DNA of 64,000 nucleotides, taken from Cliona cf. orientalis (taxonomy: Eukaryota > Porifera > Demospongiae > Clionaida > Clionaidae). Position 1 is the stretch's first letter; each line of letters starts with the position of its first letter. Where the stretch lies: the NCBI GenBank assembly GCA_963930775.1, contig OZ005693.1, positions 310,001 through 374,000 on the forward strand. Reading direction: 5' to 3'. Below, piece after piece: positions 1 through 12,001 of the stretch. The position numbers were made by a program, and so were the translations under genes. The notes under the pieces are model-generated. The model made no database searches. It was not told where the DNA came from and was given only the letters and a program-made list of their open reading frames with translations.

Positions 1-1247
1 CAAAAAGAGACCTCTTGTTACGATGCGTAACTACATTCACATTCAACTGTGTGTGACGCTGGCCATTGCTCAGATTATCTTTGTGGCTGGAATTGAGCCT
101 CGTTTGGGGGAGGGGCATTTGGTGGGTGGAGTCCCAATTGGCTGTCGATTGGTGGCTGTTCTCCTCCACTACTGGTTCCTAGTCTCCTTCATGTGGATGC
201 TGATGGAGGGCGTGGTCCTCTATGTTGCACTGGTCAGGGTCTTCATCAGTCATCATGCTAGATACATTGCAGCCTTCACCATTGCCAGTTATGGTAAGCA
301 TGGAATACCGACACTGAGAAGAATTATCTCCTGTAATTACATTCCTCCAGGTTTGCCTCTGCTCTATGTTGGTGGTCTCACAGTACCTCTGGGCTTTGCT
401 AGGAGTGAGGAGATGAGAAAGTATCACAGCTTTGACTATGGCTATGAGCAGGCGTAAGTTAAAAATTAATTTCTCTTCTCTTCACATCTAATGCTTAAGC
501 TTATCATTATTGCACGATATTATATCCAGCTGCTATCTGAATCCCATGAGCTCATTCGTGTGGTCACTCATTCTCCCAGTGATTCTGATCCTACTGGCTA
601 ACATTGGATTCTTTATAATGACCCTTGTTATCAAGTATAAAAACCAGAACAGAACTGAGCAGCACAAAGAAAAATCCAAGCAAGTTTGGTAAGCTTTTGC
701 TAGGATTACTCAGATATTTGAATAATCATAATTATTATTATAAAGGAATTGGTTGAAGGCCTCCATCTCTCTGACTGTGGTGATGGGCATTACTTGGATC
801 ATTGGAGTTCTGGTGATAGAAGTTGACGAGCTCTTTCCCCTCGCTTACATCTTCACCATCTTTGTGGCCTTCCAAGGTCTCTTCATCTTCATCTTGTTTG
901 TGCTGCTCCAAAAACCAGTGAGGGAGAGCTACGCTAAATGGTGGAAGGCTACGGTCTCTGAGTCTGATTATCTCAGCAAATACTTTGGACAAACAAACCT
1001 TACCTCCACACTGGTCAGTGACTTATATCATATGACATAATAGATCCAGTAATTAAAATTTATACACGTTTAGACCCCTCAGGGTATTGTACCTTCTACT
1101 CTGAAATCACCAGAAGCCAATGGTGAAAAGATCGAGTTCAAATTGTCTCAAGGTGAAATTATCAAAAATCTGAATGTCAAAGAAGGTACTGAACCGGATG
1201 AAGAACAGCCTCAACAAGAAAGAGAGCAGCATCCAATGACTGCATAG
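1..1247 (+). CDS. R1: adhesion GPCR, 3' end (TM helices and tail)
   Basis: Only the 3' part of this receptor lies in the window. Exons by GT-AG borders and paralogue comparison: <1-293, 351-453, 530-688, 746-1013, 1074-1247. The first encodes TM2 to the start of TM4 (MRNYIHIQLCV onwards), then TM4-5 (LPLLYVGGLTVPLG), TM5 with a basic loop (CYLNPMSSFVW to KSKQVW), TM6-7 (WNWLKASISLTVVMGITWI), and a charged cytosolic tail starting TPQGIVPSTLKSPEANG and ending at TAG 1245-1247. Class B2 receptors couple extracellular adhesion to G proteins at the plasma membrane. The frame is open throughout the visible part. The 57-nt intron 294-350 is a multiple of three and stop-free, so retention would add 19 residues. 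Confidence is high for the family; the ligand is unknown. Confidence 0.9.
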
Positions 1248-1390
1248 ATTTAAGAAATTTCATCATTCTAGATTCACAGTCAAATTACTGTAGATGATAG
1301 ATCAACAAATTTTAGCTAAAAACTCTTAATACGACACCTCAAAATCAATTTTTTTGATAATATTAAGGTTTGCCCAAGTTGATAATAAGG

Positions 1391-1450
1391 ACCGTCAAAA
1401 TGACACGATTTGCGCGTGCAAAATCTGGGCATGCGCAATAGGTGATATAT
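1391..1450 (+). promoter_or_regulatory. Promoter block of R2 with NRF1-like palindrome
   Basis: A GC-rich island in AT-rich DNA contains GTCAAAATGACACGATTTGC, then a GCGCGTGC block and GGGCATGCGCAA (1427-1438), which resembles the NRF1 consensus TGCGCATGCGCA. It ends about 100 bp before the R2 ATG and recurs at the same distance before R3, R4, R7 and R8. No TATA box was seen. A promoter role is inferred from conservation and position. Confidence 0.6.
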
Positions 1451-1541
1451 TTTCCCACGCCTCCATGAAGCCTGGTATACTAGATCGACTTCAAATGGCC
1501 TCAGCCTGAGTCCTTGCTAAGCTTTGAACAAGCCAGACATC

Positions 1542-4500
1542 ATGAACTTGTTTTATCTCTTCATTTTTCAGTGTGGATTGTTTTGTTTATCGAAGGCCTC
1601 GCCTCGAAGCATATCAGGATCAGTTTCTCCCTCTGGCGCCGCGGCACCCCCGACACATCGAGTCGCTCGAAGAACTGCGTCACAGCAGGCCACCGTCGAG
1701 TATACTTTGATAACTCTCAATTCTCCTGACTGTAAGCTTTACCCGATCGACAAATTTCCCGTGAGGGTGCAGTACAGGATTACAAATTCAGATCTTAGCA
1801 CATCTAGGGAATGGATCAGCTTGGAGTCCATGATTGCAACAAGTAAGTATCATGCAGCAAGAAATCACATTGTATTATCTAATCTAGCTAAGTGGTAATG
1901 AATAACTGAAGGGTACACATTGTGACAGTGGCAAAATAATTATTTTTTACTAAACACAGGTTCAAATGGATGTGAATCTTTCCCCCTGACTCCATCGGTT
2001 GGTAGCAATTCAATTGATGCTAATGTGAGATCCTACAGTGCAGTGATTCCCAATATCAACCCAATCAGTGATGATCAGAGAGTTCAACTTCGTCTGGTCC
2101 AATCAGATCACAGAGGAGGATTCTGTGACTGTTGGGCAGTCTCTGATCTAACACTAAGATATGAAGATTCTACTGTCCATGACATTCCACTGAAGTAAGC
2201 TCCAATCATAATTCTTATCAGAAATATAACATTATTATTGCTATAGTCGATCTTGTGCCACAAGTGATAATACTTATGCCAGTTCGTCAGCTTTCCTTGG
2301 ACACTCTGGCAGCAGTGACCATACGGTCACTTGCATAAACTACACCATTTCTTCTGACACATATCAGTTCTTGGTTTTTGTCGAGGTAGTGCGAGTGTTC
2401 CTCGAGGGTTTGTCTCAGTTGAGTTCAGTGCTGAGATCCAGTCACAGTGTGAGAATACTGCAGCTGTGGTGGACACTGGCAGACCTACTCCTCTAATGGG
2501 AGACCAATGTGACTCAATGCCTCATCTGTGAGTGGAAAAATATCTATAGGATTTGATCCTCACCATTGCATGATTATTTTGCAGAGAAATAATATTTTCC
2601 CTCGATATGGTTGTCAGGCGAGGTTCTTTGGATTCACTAGATGAAGGGGTGGAATTTGGATATAGACTAAATAATAATGAGTGGATCCCTCTTGTGTGGT
2701 ACTCATCTCAAACTAACCGAGATGATTGGATTAAAGTTGGAATATTGACGAATAATAATCTCATGGTACGAGGATTCAGTGTGCCATTTATTCATGGAGA
2801 CACACACAATGTTGCATTGAAGCTGTGTGGCAGTGAGATCATAGAGGATGGTGCCTCACTGAGCTTCAGGTGGCTACAGACAGTCAACTCTACTGTGATG
2901 CCAAATACAGATGATATAGCTATTGATGATGTTCAAATTCGCATTAATTCTTCCACACTGCAACTTGTGCTACTTATGGATAATTTTAACAATCAGATGA
3001 GCATCAAGTAGGTCATTTTAATTAGTACTTTAATATCTTCATATCAACTTGTAACTTACACAATCACTTATATTTCAGCTCCAGTAAATGGACTGACATT
3101 GATCGTGCGACAATAGATGAGCAAAACGACAGACTAGTGTTTGGTGAAGAGAGTCCAACGTTTGGTCCATTCCCTCCAGCAGGAGCTGGTCAACCACGGT
3201 TTACCATCATCAGTCGAAGAATATCCACTGTCCCTTTTCACCTCAGCTTCCAAATACAACTCAGCTACACTTTAATCACAGCCAGCTCTCCAGGTTGTTC
3301 AGCATTCACAGCACCACCTCCTAGGCTGGAGTATCGAGCTAATGGTTCACAAAACTTGACGATTATTGAGCCAGGTATATACCCCAAGGAAAGCACTTAT
3401 GAAGTATTACAATTATCTACTGGCATAATAATATCATGCATAATATGCATACAGATAACATCTCTATAACTGAAGAATCATACATGGCCATAAGAAGCTA
3501 TTCAACCAGTATTGGTGGCATAGCTCTAAGTGCACTACCAGTTCAGTTTCGTTTTGTTCAGTTGGATCACCGTGGAGGATTCTGTGACTGCTGGGCCGTG
3601 GCAAACCTCACAGTCACTCCACCAAATGGACAAACTACAAAACTATCGTATGTTCCATTTTAGTGATCATCTATGCATGATAATCGTTATTATTATCAAA
3701 TTTCAGTGAGGTATGTGGTGGGAACACCTCAGAAGCCTTCCAGTCACTTTTGGAGACAGTGTCCAATCAGACATTGGGGACGTCAGGCGACAGTATTATT
3801 GCTGGATTCTGTGGGGACAATGAAGGCATACCTCAGGTGTTTATCGCTCAATTTGGAGGTACTCCTCTTCAAGGATTAGGAGAATGTAACAGTTCTGATC
3901 TAGTTTTGGAGACAACAACAGAAGATGAAGGTACTGATGTGACTACAACGGACAATACTAGTGTGATGACTCCATTGGAATCCGCTGTCTTAGATAGCAT
4001 CACGGAAGATGAACTTTTCAATTCAGTTTTAATCCAGGTAGGTTAATAATCGGTAAGAAATTGAGTATAAATTATATTGCACGCATATACACAATAACAA
4101 CAACAACACTGTCACTATATTATATTCAGATAAAAAACATATCATACGCAAGTGCATTGGTGATTCTGAATGACTTTGTGAGTCTCAGTGTGACTACAGC
4201 TGCCGCTGCTGGTAATGTGAACTTAACACAAGCCTCCTATCTGCTCAGTGCTATAGTGAATGGTTTTGGCAACCAAACAGTTGGACAAGGTGTCAGTGAG
4301 GTATTTAATAATTTTCTCAATCTGAGGCACATAATAGCTAATACACTATTTCTATTTCATGCACACTCATACATATTAAACAGTTGGTTTTGTCTACCGC
4401 CAGTGGACTCTTGGAAATTGCCCAAAACCGAGTTGAAAATGGAATAAATGTACTCCCATTGTAGTTTGCTAACCCTATTATCATATCATATAATAATTAA

Positions 4501-6988
4501 TATAGTGATTCTTTTATGCCTGTGATATAGAAATCAGATATCATTGCCGGAAGCACTCTGCTTCAAGTCATTTATCAGTTTGCTCTCAACAACCACAACA
4601 TATCTCATCCAGTCACAAGTGATAACATTGGTATGTAGCTATTGGCCTATAATAATGACATAAATTATTATTATATTATGGTATGCACAAATTAAGTCTT
4701 TCTAGTTAAAGAGTTATCTTTGAAAGACATTGAAGATGAATTCATTTCTGGTGTATCAGAGGAAAGAGCTAAAATACGTCTTCCAAGAATAATTTTGGAA
4801 AGAAGTGATCAAGATCCTATCAGAATGGCTTCTCTGCTCTTTAGAAATATGTCAGGGCTGCTACCAGAGAGGCTGGAGGGAAATGAAAGTGATCGGTTGG
4901 TTAACATAATTATTTTGAATGAAATCTGATAATTGTTATTATTATACCTCCTCCATCTCAAATGCATACACACATAATAATATTATTGTACCCTATCTGA
5001 TTCAGCAGAAACCTTGTGTTTCGTTTGGCCTCTCCAGTGATCTCTGCCAGTTTCCAGTGTGATACTTGTACCACATCCAACCTCTCCACTCCAGTACAAG
5101 TCACATTCAAACATATACCCTACGATCAGGTACTGTATCCATGGGTGGCTTCTGAAAATTGTTTATTATCAGGAATGAATAATGTCCACTTTAAAGTACC
5201 AGGCTATTCATCCAGCTAATTTTGCCTCTATGCATGAGCAATAATTCAATTATAGAGTTTAATTTTGCATATAATATTATATAGTACATAGTATTACCAT
5301 AAATTCCTCATTTCAGGCTCTAGTGGACAGTGATCCTGAAACATCAATTATGTGTGTATTCTGGGACTTTGATGATGAGATTGAGTAAGTACTAGCTATG
5401 CTACGTAGTTATAGCTGGTTGCCCAGCAAATACTTCATCTATAAGGGGGAGTCTATATACCATGCATGCCTAAATTATGGAATAATTTATGCACTTTGTC
5501 CTTTATAGGCAACAGCCTGGAGCTATCCTCTACCCAGGGCGCTGGTCTGAGGAAGGTTGTGAGACAAACTTCAACTCCACCATGACTGTCTGCAAGTGCA
5601 ACCATCTCACTCACTTTGCCATCTTGCTCAGTGCTCGACCTCTTGACCTCTCACCGGCAAAAACATTAGCCTTACAGATTACTGGGTACATTGGAGTATC
5701 CATCTCACTGGTTGCCATGGCAGCAACTGTATTTATATTCCTTTTTTTGGAGTGCAAAATTAATGCCAACATTTCCAAAAAGAGACCTCTTCTTACGATG
5801 CGTAACTACATTCACATTCAACTGTGTGTGACGCTGGCCATTGCTCAGATTATCTTTGTGGCTGGAATTGAGCCTCATTTGGGGGAGGGGCATTTGGTGG
5901 GTGGAGTCCCAGTTGGCTGTCGATTGGTGGCTGTTCTCCTCCACTACTGGTTCCTAGTCTCCTTCATGTGGATGCTGATGGAGGGCGTGGTCCTCTATGT
6001 TGCACTGGTCAGGGTCTTCATCAGTCATCATGCTAGATACATTGCAGCCTTCACCATTGCCAGCTACGGTAAGTGTGGAGAACTGACACTGAGAAGAATT
6101 ATCTTCTGTAGCTACGTTCCTCCAGGTTTGCCTCTGCTCTATGTTGGTGGTCTCACAGTACCTCTGGGCTTTGCTAGGAGTGAGGAGATGAGAAAGTATC
6201 ACAGCTATGACTATGGCTATGAGCAGGCGTAAGTTAAAAATTAATTTCTCTTCTCTTCACATTTTTAATATCTACTGCTTGTGTATCATTATTGCACGTC
6301 CAGCTGCTATCTGAATCCCATGAACTCATTTGTGTGGTCACTCATTCTCCCAGTGATTCTGATCCTACTGGCTAACATTGGTTTCTTTATAATGACCCTG
6401 GTTATCAAATATAGAAAACAGAACAGAACTGAGCAGCACAAAGAAAAATTCAAGCAAGTTTGGTAAGCATTTGCTAGGAAAACCATGAGATATTGAATTT
6501 GAGTGAAATAATTATAAAGGAATTGGTTGAAGGCGTCTATCTCTCTGACTGTGGTGATGGGCATTACTTGGATCATTGGAGTTCTGGTGATAGAAGTTGA
6601 AGAGCTCTTTCCCCTCGCTTACATCTTCACCATCTTTGTGGCCTTCCAAGGTCTCTTCATCTTTTTTGTGCTGCTCCAAAAACCAGTGAGAGAGAGCTAC
6701 GCTAAATGGTGGAAGGCTACGGTCTCTGAGTCTGATTATCTCAGCAAATACTTTGGACAAACAAACCTTACCTCCACACTGGTCAGTGACTTGTATCATG
6801 TGACATAACAGATCCAGTAATGAAAGTTTATACACATTTAGACTCCTCAGGGTATTGTACCTTCTACTCTGAAATCACCAGAAGCCAATGGTGAAAAGAT
6901 CGAGTTATCTCAAAGTGAAATTATCAAAAATCTGCAAGTCAAAGAAGGTACTGAACTGGATGAAGAACAGCCTCGACAAGTTCCATAG
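1542..6988 (+). CDS. R2: adhesion GPCR, full 18-exon plan, one frameshift
   Basis: Exons: 1542-1842, 1960-2194, 2247-2527, 2585-3007, 3079-3374, 3455-3647, 3707-4037, 4130-4300, 4384-4449, 4531-4630, 4706-4895, 5009-5129, 5317-5384, 5509-6068, 6126-6228, 6304-6462, 6520-6781, 6842-6988. The ATG begins a hydrophobic signal peptide (MNLFYLFIFQCGLFCLSKAS). Domain order: FCDCWAV module, CRGSASVPRGF Cys region, IAIDDVQI module (reelin-like), second FCDCWAV module, TTTEDEGTD stalk, GAIN (exons 8-13), GPS CKCNHLTHFAILLS, 7TM and tail ending CAA-GTT-CCA-TAG. The exons sum to 4007 nt, 2 over a multiple of three. The excess is a 2-nt insertion in exon 3 near 2360-2363 (ACACATATCA against ACACATCA in R3 and R8). 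So this is either a recent pseudogene or a sequence error; all else is open. The expected product is about 1334 aa. Confidence 0.85.
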
Positions 6989-7124
6989 CAACATCCAATC
7001 ACTGCATAGATAAAAAAGAGCTTTAATAATAACATGCATCATTGTCACAATAATTGTAGATGATAGATCAACAAATTTTAGCTAATAAGTCACCTCAAAA
7101 TTTAATAATTATGAACACTTGACC

Positions 7125-7938
7125 ATCTCCCCAGTAGCTGCACAGTGTAATGGTGCATGTGGTAAAAGGTCGTCAATAGAATGCGTACACATCGATCGAT
7201 GCTGGCCCCAGAAATCATGGAGATGGCGTCAAAGATCGACTCTCAACCTTGATAGCGACAAGTTTCGATGCTTCAATTACAGAGACGAACTCGACAGCAC
7301 AGTATTCCTTCCGAATTTCAGGCCTTGGTCACGCTGCTGCAGTCGCCGCGCGGGCCAGCCCCTTGTGACAGTGATGTGTGCTATATATAGCGCAAGGCTA
7401 GCTTTATTTATCCACGGCATTACGTAAGCCAAGGAAACACGTGAAGTTCAAACAACAGTACTTCTCAGAGAAAGTAGCGCTCAGCTTGTAATGTATTCGC
7501 TGGATACGCGCGTAAGATACTCTACATATTTACTGATTTTCAAGTCCCAGAAAGGCTCCAGCGAGGCCCTGGATTTTCTCATAATTACCTCATAGATTAG
7601 GCCACTGTAACTTAAATACTTGTTTCCCGTCCTCTTCTATGCCTGGAGAGCATGCGGGCGGGCGGTCATTATTCATTATTCATTATGTATGAATATCATT
7701 ATGTAACCACTAAACCTTGCCCACTTCCTGTGGTTTATAAGGAGCATGACTAGCTGGCTTCCTTTAGCAATGCATAATGGATTTTGAGGCGGCTACAAAA
7801 TAAGCATGCGGGCGGGTGACGGGAAACAGTGAATCAAGTTACAGTGGCCTTACCTAAGAGATTACACCATAGGTTTCATCATACATTACACCACAATTAC
7901 CTCATAACCACAGAAAAGTAAATTTCTACTGGGGAGAT
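7125..7938. mobile_element. Non-autonomous TIR element (13-bp TIR) between R2 and R3
   Basis: ATCTCCCCAGTAG at 7125-7137 is exactly inverted at 7926-7938. Inside lies a second inverted pair (AGGCCACTGTAACTT near 7599 against AAGTTACAGTGGCCT ending near 7850), enclosing GCATGCGGGCGGG on both sides, so a smaller palindrome is nested in it. No transposase ORF is visible. The 7119-7427 reading frame has no recognisable domain. No target duplication could be assigned. Confidence 0.6.
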
Positions 7939-7956
7939 AATGAACAACTCAGAGAC

Positions 7957-8368
7957 TACGTCCAGAGTCCCTCATGGATACGCCGCCATAAATTCGAACT
8001 GGGACACATCGACAAACTGCGCATGCTCCGTATACGCGTACAATATTGGGGCGCGCGGCTTGAGCCGGTTGACCTTCACCTGCCATGTGCTCGACTGAAT
8101 AGGGAAATCCCCCCGAGTGCGAGCTCGCCAAAGAAAGCGAACCGAGAAAATCGCCATATCTCATCGATAGTCCACGATGTCTTCTACGCTAGCTTCGAAT
8201 TCTGGGTCCCAACACCCTGTCATGTGAGCTAAACTTTTTGAAACAGTTTCACAGCAATTACATCATAGGTTTCATCATAAATTTCATCATAGATTTCATC
8301 ATCATTTCATCATAATTTCATCATAGCGAGAGCCGAATTCTTAGTTTCTAATTGGGACTCTGGACGTA
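7957..8368. mobile_element. MITE copy 1, TIR TACGTCCAGAGTCCC
   Basis: It starts TACGTCCAGAGTCCC and ends GGGACTCTGGACGTA. The interior has short repeats of the TTTCATCATAG type near the 3' end. A near-identical second copy lies 24 bp downstream. Non-coding. Confidence 0.7.
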
Positions 8369-8391
8369 ATTTTAATGAACAACCTAGAGAC

Positions 8392-8826
8392 TACGTCCAG
8401 AGTCCCTCATGAATACGCCGCCATAAATTCGAACTAGGACACATTGACAAACTGCGCATGCTCCGTATACGCGTACAATATCGGGGCGCGCGGCTTGAGC
8501 CGGTTGACCTTCACCTGCCATGTGCTCGACTGAATAGGGAAATCCCCCTGCCCTGAAAGCGAGCTCGCCAGAGAAAGCGAACTGAGAGAAACGCCATAAG
8601 GATATCATCGGATAGTCCACGATCTCTTCTACGCTAGGTTCGAATTCTGGGTCCCAACAACCTTTCATGCGCGCTAAACATTTTGAAACAGTTTCACAGC
8701 AATTACATCATAGGTTTCATCATAGGTTTCATCATAGGTTTCATCATCATTTCATCGTAATTTCATCATAATAATTACCTCATCGCGAGGCCGAATTCTT
8801 TTTTGCGAATTGGGACTCTGGACGTA
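8392..8826. mobile_element. MITE copy 2, TIR TACGTCCAGAGTCCC
   Basis: Second copy of the same element, sharing the CATGAATACGCCGCCATAAA start and GGTCCCAACA interior with copy 1. The TTTCATCATAGG minisatellite is longer, giving 435 against 412 bp. Removing this pair and the preceding TIR element leaves an R2-R3 spacer of about 300 bp, the length seen between undisturbed receptor genes. Confidence 0.7.
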
Positions 8827-8839
8827 GTAAAGTTGATGG

Positions 8840-8905
8840 AAAGGATCGTCAAAGAGACACGATTTGCGCGCGCAAAATCTGGGCATGCGCAATAGGTGAT
8901 ATTTG
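8840..8905 (+). promoter_or_regulatory. Promoter block of R3
   Basis: GGATCGTCAAAGAGACACGA is followed by the 14-nt GC palindrome core TTTGCGCGCGCAAA and GGGCATGCGCAA at 8881-8892, about 105 bp before the R3 ATG. Same block as in the other copies. Confidence 0.6.
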
Positions 8906-9617
8906 TCCACGCCTCCTTGAAGCCACATATAGACGACTTCAAATGGCATGCTAGCCTCAGCCTGAGTCCTTGCTAAATTTTGAACAAGCCAGACATCATG
9001 AACTTGTTTTATCTCTTGATTTTTCAGCACGGGTTGCTTTGTTTATCGAAGGCTTCGCCTCGAAGCATATCAGGGACAGTTTCTCCCTCTGGCGCCGCGG
9101 CACCCCCGACACATCGAGTCGCTCGAAGAACTGCGTCACAGCAGGCCACTGTCGAGTATACTTTGATAACTCTCAATTCTCCTGACTGTAAGAATTACAC
9201 GATCGATAAATTCCCCGTGAGGGTGCAGTACAGGATTACAAATTCAGATCTTAGCACATCTAGGGAATGGATGAGCTTGGAGTCTATGATTGCAAAAAGT
9301 ACGGTATCATGCAGCAAGAAATCACACTGTATTATCTAATCTAGCTAAGTGGTAATGAATAACTGAAGGATACACATTGTGATAGTAGCAAAATTTAATA
9401 AAGAATTATTTTTCAATAAACGCAGGTTCAAATGAATGTGAATCTTTCCCCCTGCCTCCATCAGATGGTGACAATGACATTAGGACCAATGTGAGATCCT
9501 ACAGTGCAATGATTCCCAATATCAGCCCAATCAGTGATGATCAGAGAGTTCAACTTCGTCTGGTCCAATCAGATCATAGAGGAGGATTTTGTGACTGTTG
9601 GGCTGTCTCTGATCTAA

Positions 9618-9987
9618 TGCACCTATCAATTGTTTGCCCCACCTACCCCACCTGGGGCAAAGATGGGGGAGTGGTAGGGGATATGCGAAGAAAATATGGC
9701 CCGAGGGGTGGGGCAAATGACACATGTACCAATGAGGCTTTTAGGGTTCACAGGTGACATCTAATGACCGTGGGAGAGTGACGAATATGATGAATTTTTT
9801 TTATTGTTAGCCATTATGGTAAATCCCCACCCCTTATGCTGGGGGAAAGGTAGGGGGTAGGTGGGGGAATGGACGATATGGATCCCTCCCAGGGGTGGGG
9901 CCATTGCAAAAAAAGTGTGTCAAATCCCCACCTATCCCCCACCTTTGCCCCAGGTGGGGGAGGTGGGGCAAACAATTGATAGGTGCA
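9618..9987. mobile_element. 370-bp Harbinger-like MITE in R3 exon 2
   Basis: The termini TGCACCTATCAATTG and CAATTGATAGGTGCA form a perfect inverted repeat extending at least 27 bp through TTTGCCCCACCT. The insert is flanked by TAA on both sides (9615-9617, 9988-9990). The empty site GATCTAACACTAAG is seen in R2. A 3-bp TAA duplication fits the PIF/Harbinger superfamily. The interior is rich in CCCCACC/GGTGGGG and non-coding. Confidence 0.88.
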
Positions 9988-11970
9988 TAACACTAAGATA
10001 TGAAGATTCTACTATCAATATCATTCCACTGAAGTAAGCTCCAATCATAATTCTTATTAGAAATATAACATTATTATTGCTACAGTCGATCTTGTGCCAC
10101 AGGTAGAGAATTTTATGCCAGTTTGTCAGCTTTCCTTGGACAATCTGGCAGCAGTGACCATACGGTCACTTGCACAAACTACACCATTTCTGCTGACACA
10201 TCAGTTCTTGGTTTTTGTCGAGGTAGTGCGAGTGTTCCTCGAGGGTTTATCTCAGTTGAGTTTGGTGCTGAGACCCAGTCACAGTGTGAGAATACTGCAG
10301 CTGTGGTGGACACTGGCAGACCTACTCCTCTAATTGGAGACCAGTGTGACTCAATGCCTCGTGTGTGAGTGAAGAATAATCTTAGTATAGGATTTGATTC
10401 TGATCAATTCAGGGAAATAGTTTTTTTCCTCAACTTGATGCCTGACAATAGCAACTTAGATTCACTAGATGAAGGGGTGGAGTTTGGATATAGAATAAAT
10501 AATAATAATGAGTGGATCCCTCTTGCGTGGTACTCATCTCATACTAACCGAGATGATTGGATTGAAGTTGGAACATTGACGAATAATAATCTCACTATAC
10601 GAGGATTCAGTGTACCATTTATACATGGAGACACACACAATGTTGCATTGAAGCTGTGTGGCAGTGAGGTCATAGAGGATGGTGGTTCACTGAGCTTCAG
10701 GTGGCTACAGACAGTCAACTCTAGTCTAGGGCCAGGTATAGATAACATAGCTATTGATGATGTCCAAATTGGCATTAAGTCTTCCACACTGCAACTTGTG
10801 CTACTTATGGATAATTTTGACAATCAGATGAGTATCAAGTAAGTTATTTTAATAAAGTACCTATCTTCACATCAATTTGTAACTTACACAATCACCTATT
10901 TCAGCTCCAGTAATTAAATGGACAGACATTGATCGTGTGACAATAAATAACAACCGACTAGTGTTTGGTGCAGATAGTCCAATGTTTGGTCCACTCCCTC
11001 CAGCGAGAGGTAATCCTCGACAGCGAACCATCATCAGTCGAAGAATATTCACTGTCCCTCTTCACCTCAGCTTCCAAATACAACTCAGCCACACTTTAAT
11101 CACAGCAAGCTCTTCAGATTGTCCAAACACTGACCCAGCACCACCTCCCAGGCTGGAGTATCGAGCTAATGGTTCACAAAGCTGGATAATTATCGAACCA
11201 GGTACCCCATGCAACAACAGCACTAAGTCTTGCGAACTTTAAGAATCTGATAATAATAATCAATAATTATTACATAATACCATGCATACAGATAACACCT
11301 CTGTAACTGAAGAACCATACATGGCAGTGAGAAGCTATTCAACCAGTATTGGTGGCGTAGCCCTAAGTGCACTACCAGTTCAGTTTCGTTTTGTTCAGTT
11401 GGATCACCATGGAGGATTCTGTGATTGCTGGGCCGTGGCAAATCTCACGGTCACTCCACCAAATGGACAAGCTACAGAGTTATCGTACGTTTCACATTTC
11501 AATAAAATAATACTTAGATTATTGGTTGTGATACTGCATGTGATCACATTTCAGCGAGGTATGCGGTGGGAATACCTCAGAAGCCTTCCAGTCACTTTTG
11601 GAGAGAGTATCCAATCAGACATTAGGGACATTAGGCGACGGTATTATTGCTGGATTCTGTGGGGACAGTGAAGGCATACCTCAGGTGTTTATCACTCAAT
11701 TTGGAGGTACTCCTCTTCAAGGATTAGGAGAATGTAACAGTTCTGGTCTAGTTTTGGAGACAACAACAGAAGATGAAGGTACTGACATGATTACAACGGA
11801 TAATATTATTACAATGAATACATTGGAATCTGATATCCGAGATAGCATCATCATGGAAAATGGAACTTTCAGCTCAGTTCTAGTCCAGGTATGGTATCAG
11901 CAGGAAGTTGAATTAATATACCTACCCTTACTTGAGTCTATGTATGGAATAATATTATGAACAAATTATG

Positions 11971-12001
11971 AACACACACACACACACACACACACATACA
12001 C
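11971..12001. repeat. (AC)n microsatellite in R3 intron
   Basis: An uninterrupted ACACAC run sits just upstream of the exon 8 acceptor of R3; shorter AC-rich stretches occur at matching places in R4 and R7. Confidence 0.85.

Noticed and set aside
5954-6202. Minus-strand ORFs over the GPS/7TM exons (82 aa and 79 aa classes), repeated in every copy
   Set aside because: They recur only because the underlying sense exon is conserved; no splice signals, start context or domain support an antisense gene.
7119-7427. 102-codon ORF between R2 and R3
   Set aside because: It lies within a non-autonomous TIR element, with no motif or conserved counterpart.
10094-10333. Second open frame (FLVFVEVVRVFLEGLSQLS) overlapping exon 3 in all receptor copies
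   Set aside because: The sense frame with paired cysteines and correct exon phases is the coding one; the overlap frame is open as a by-product of its conservation.
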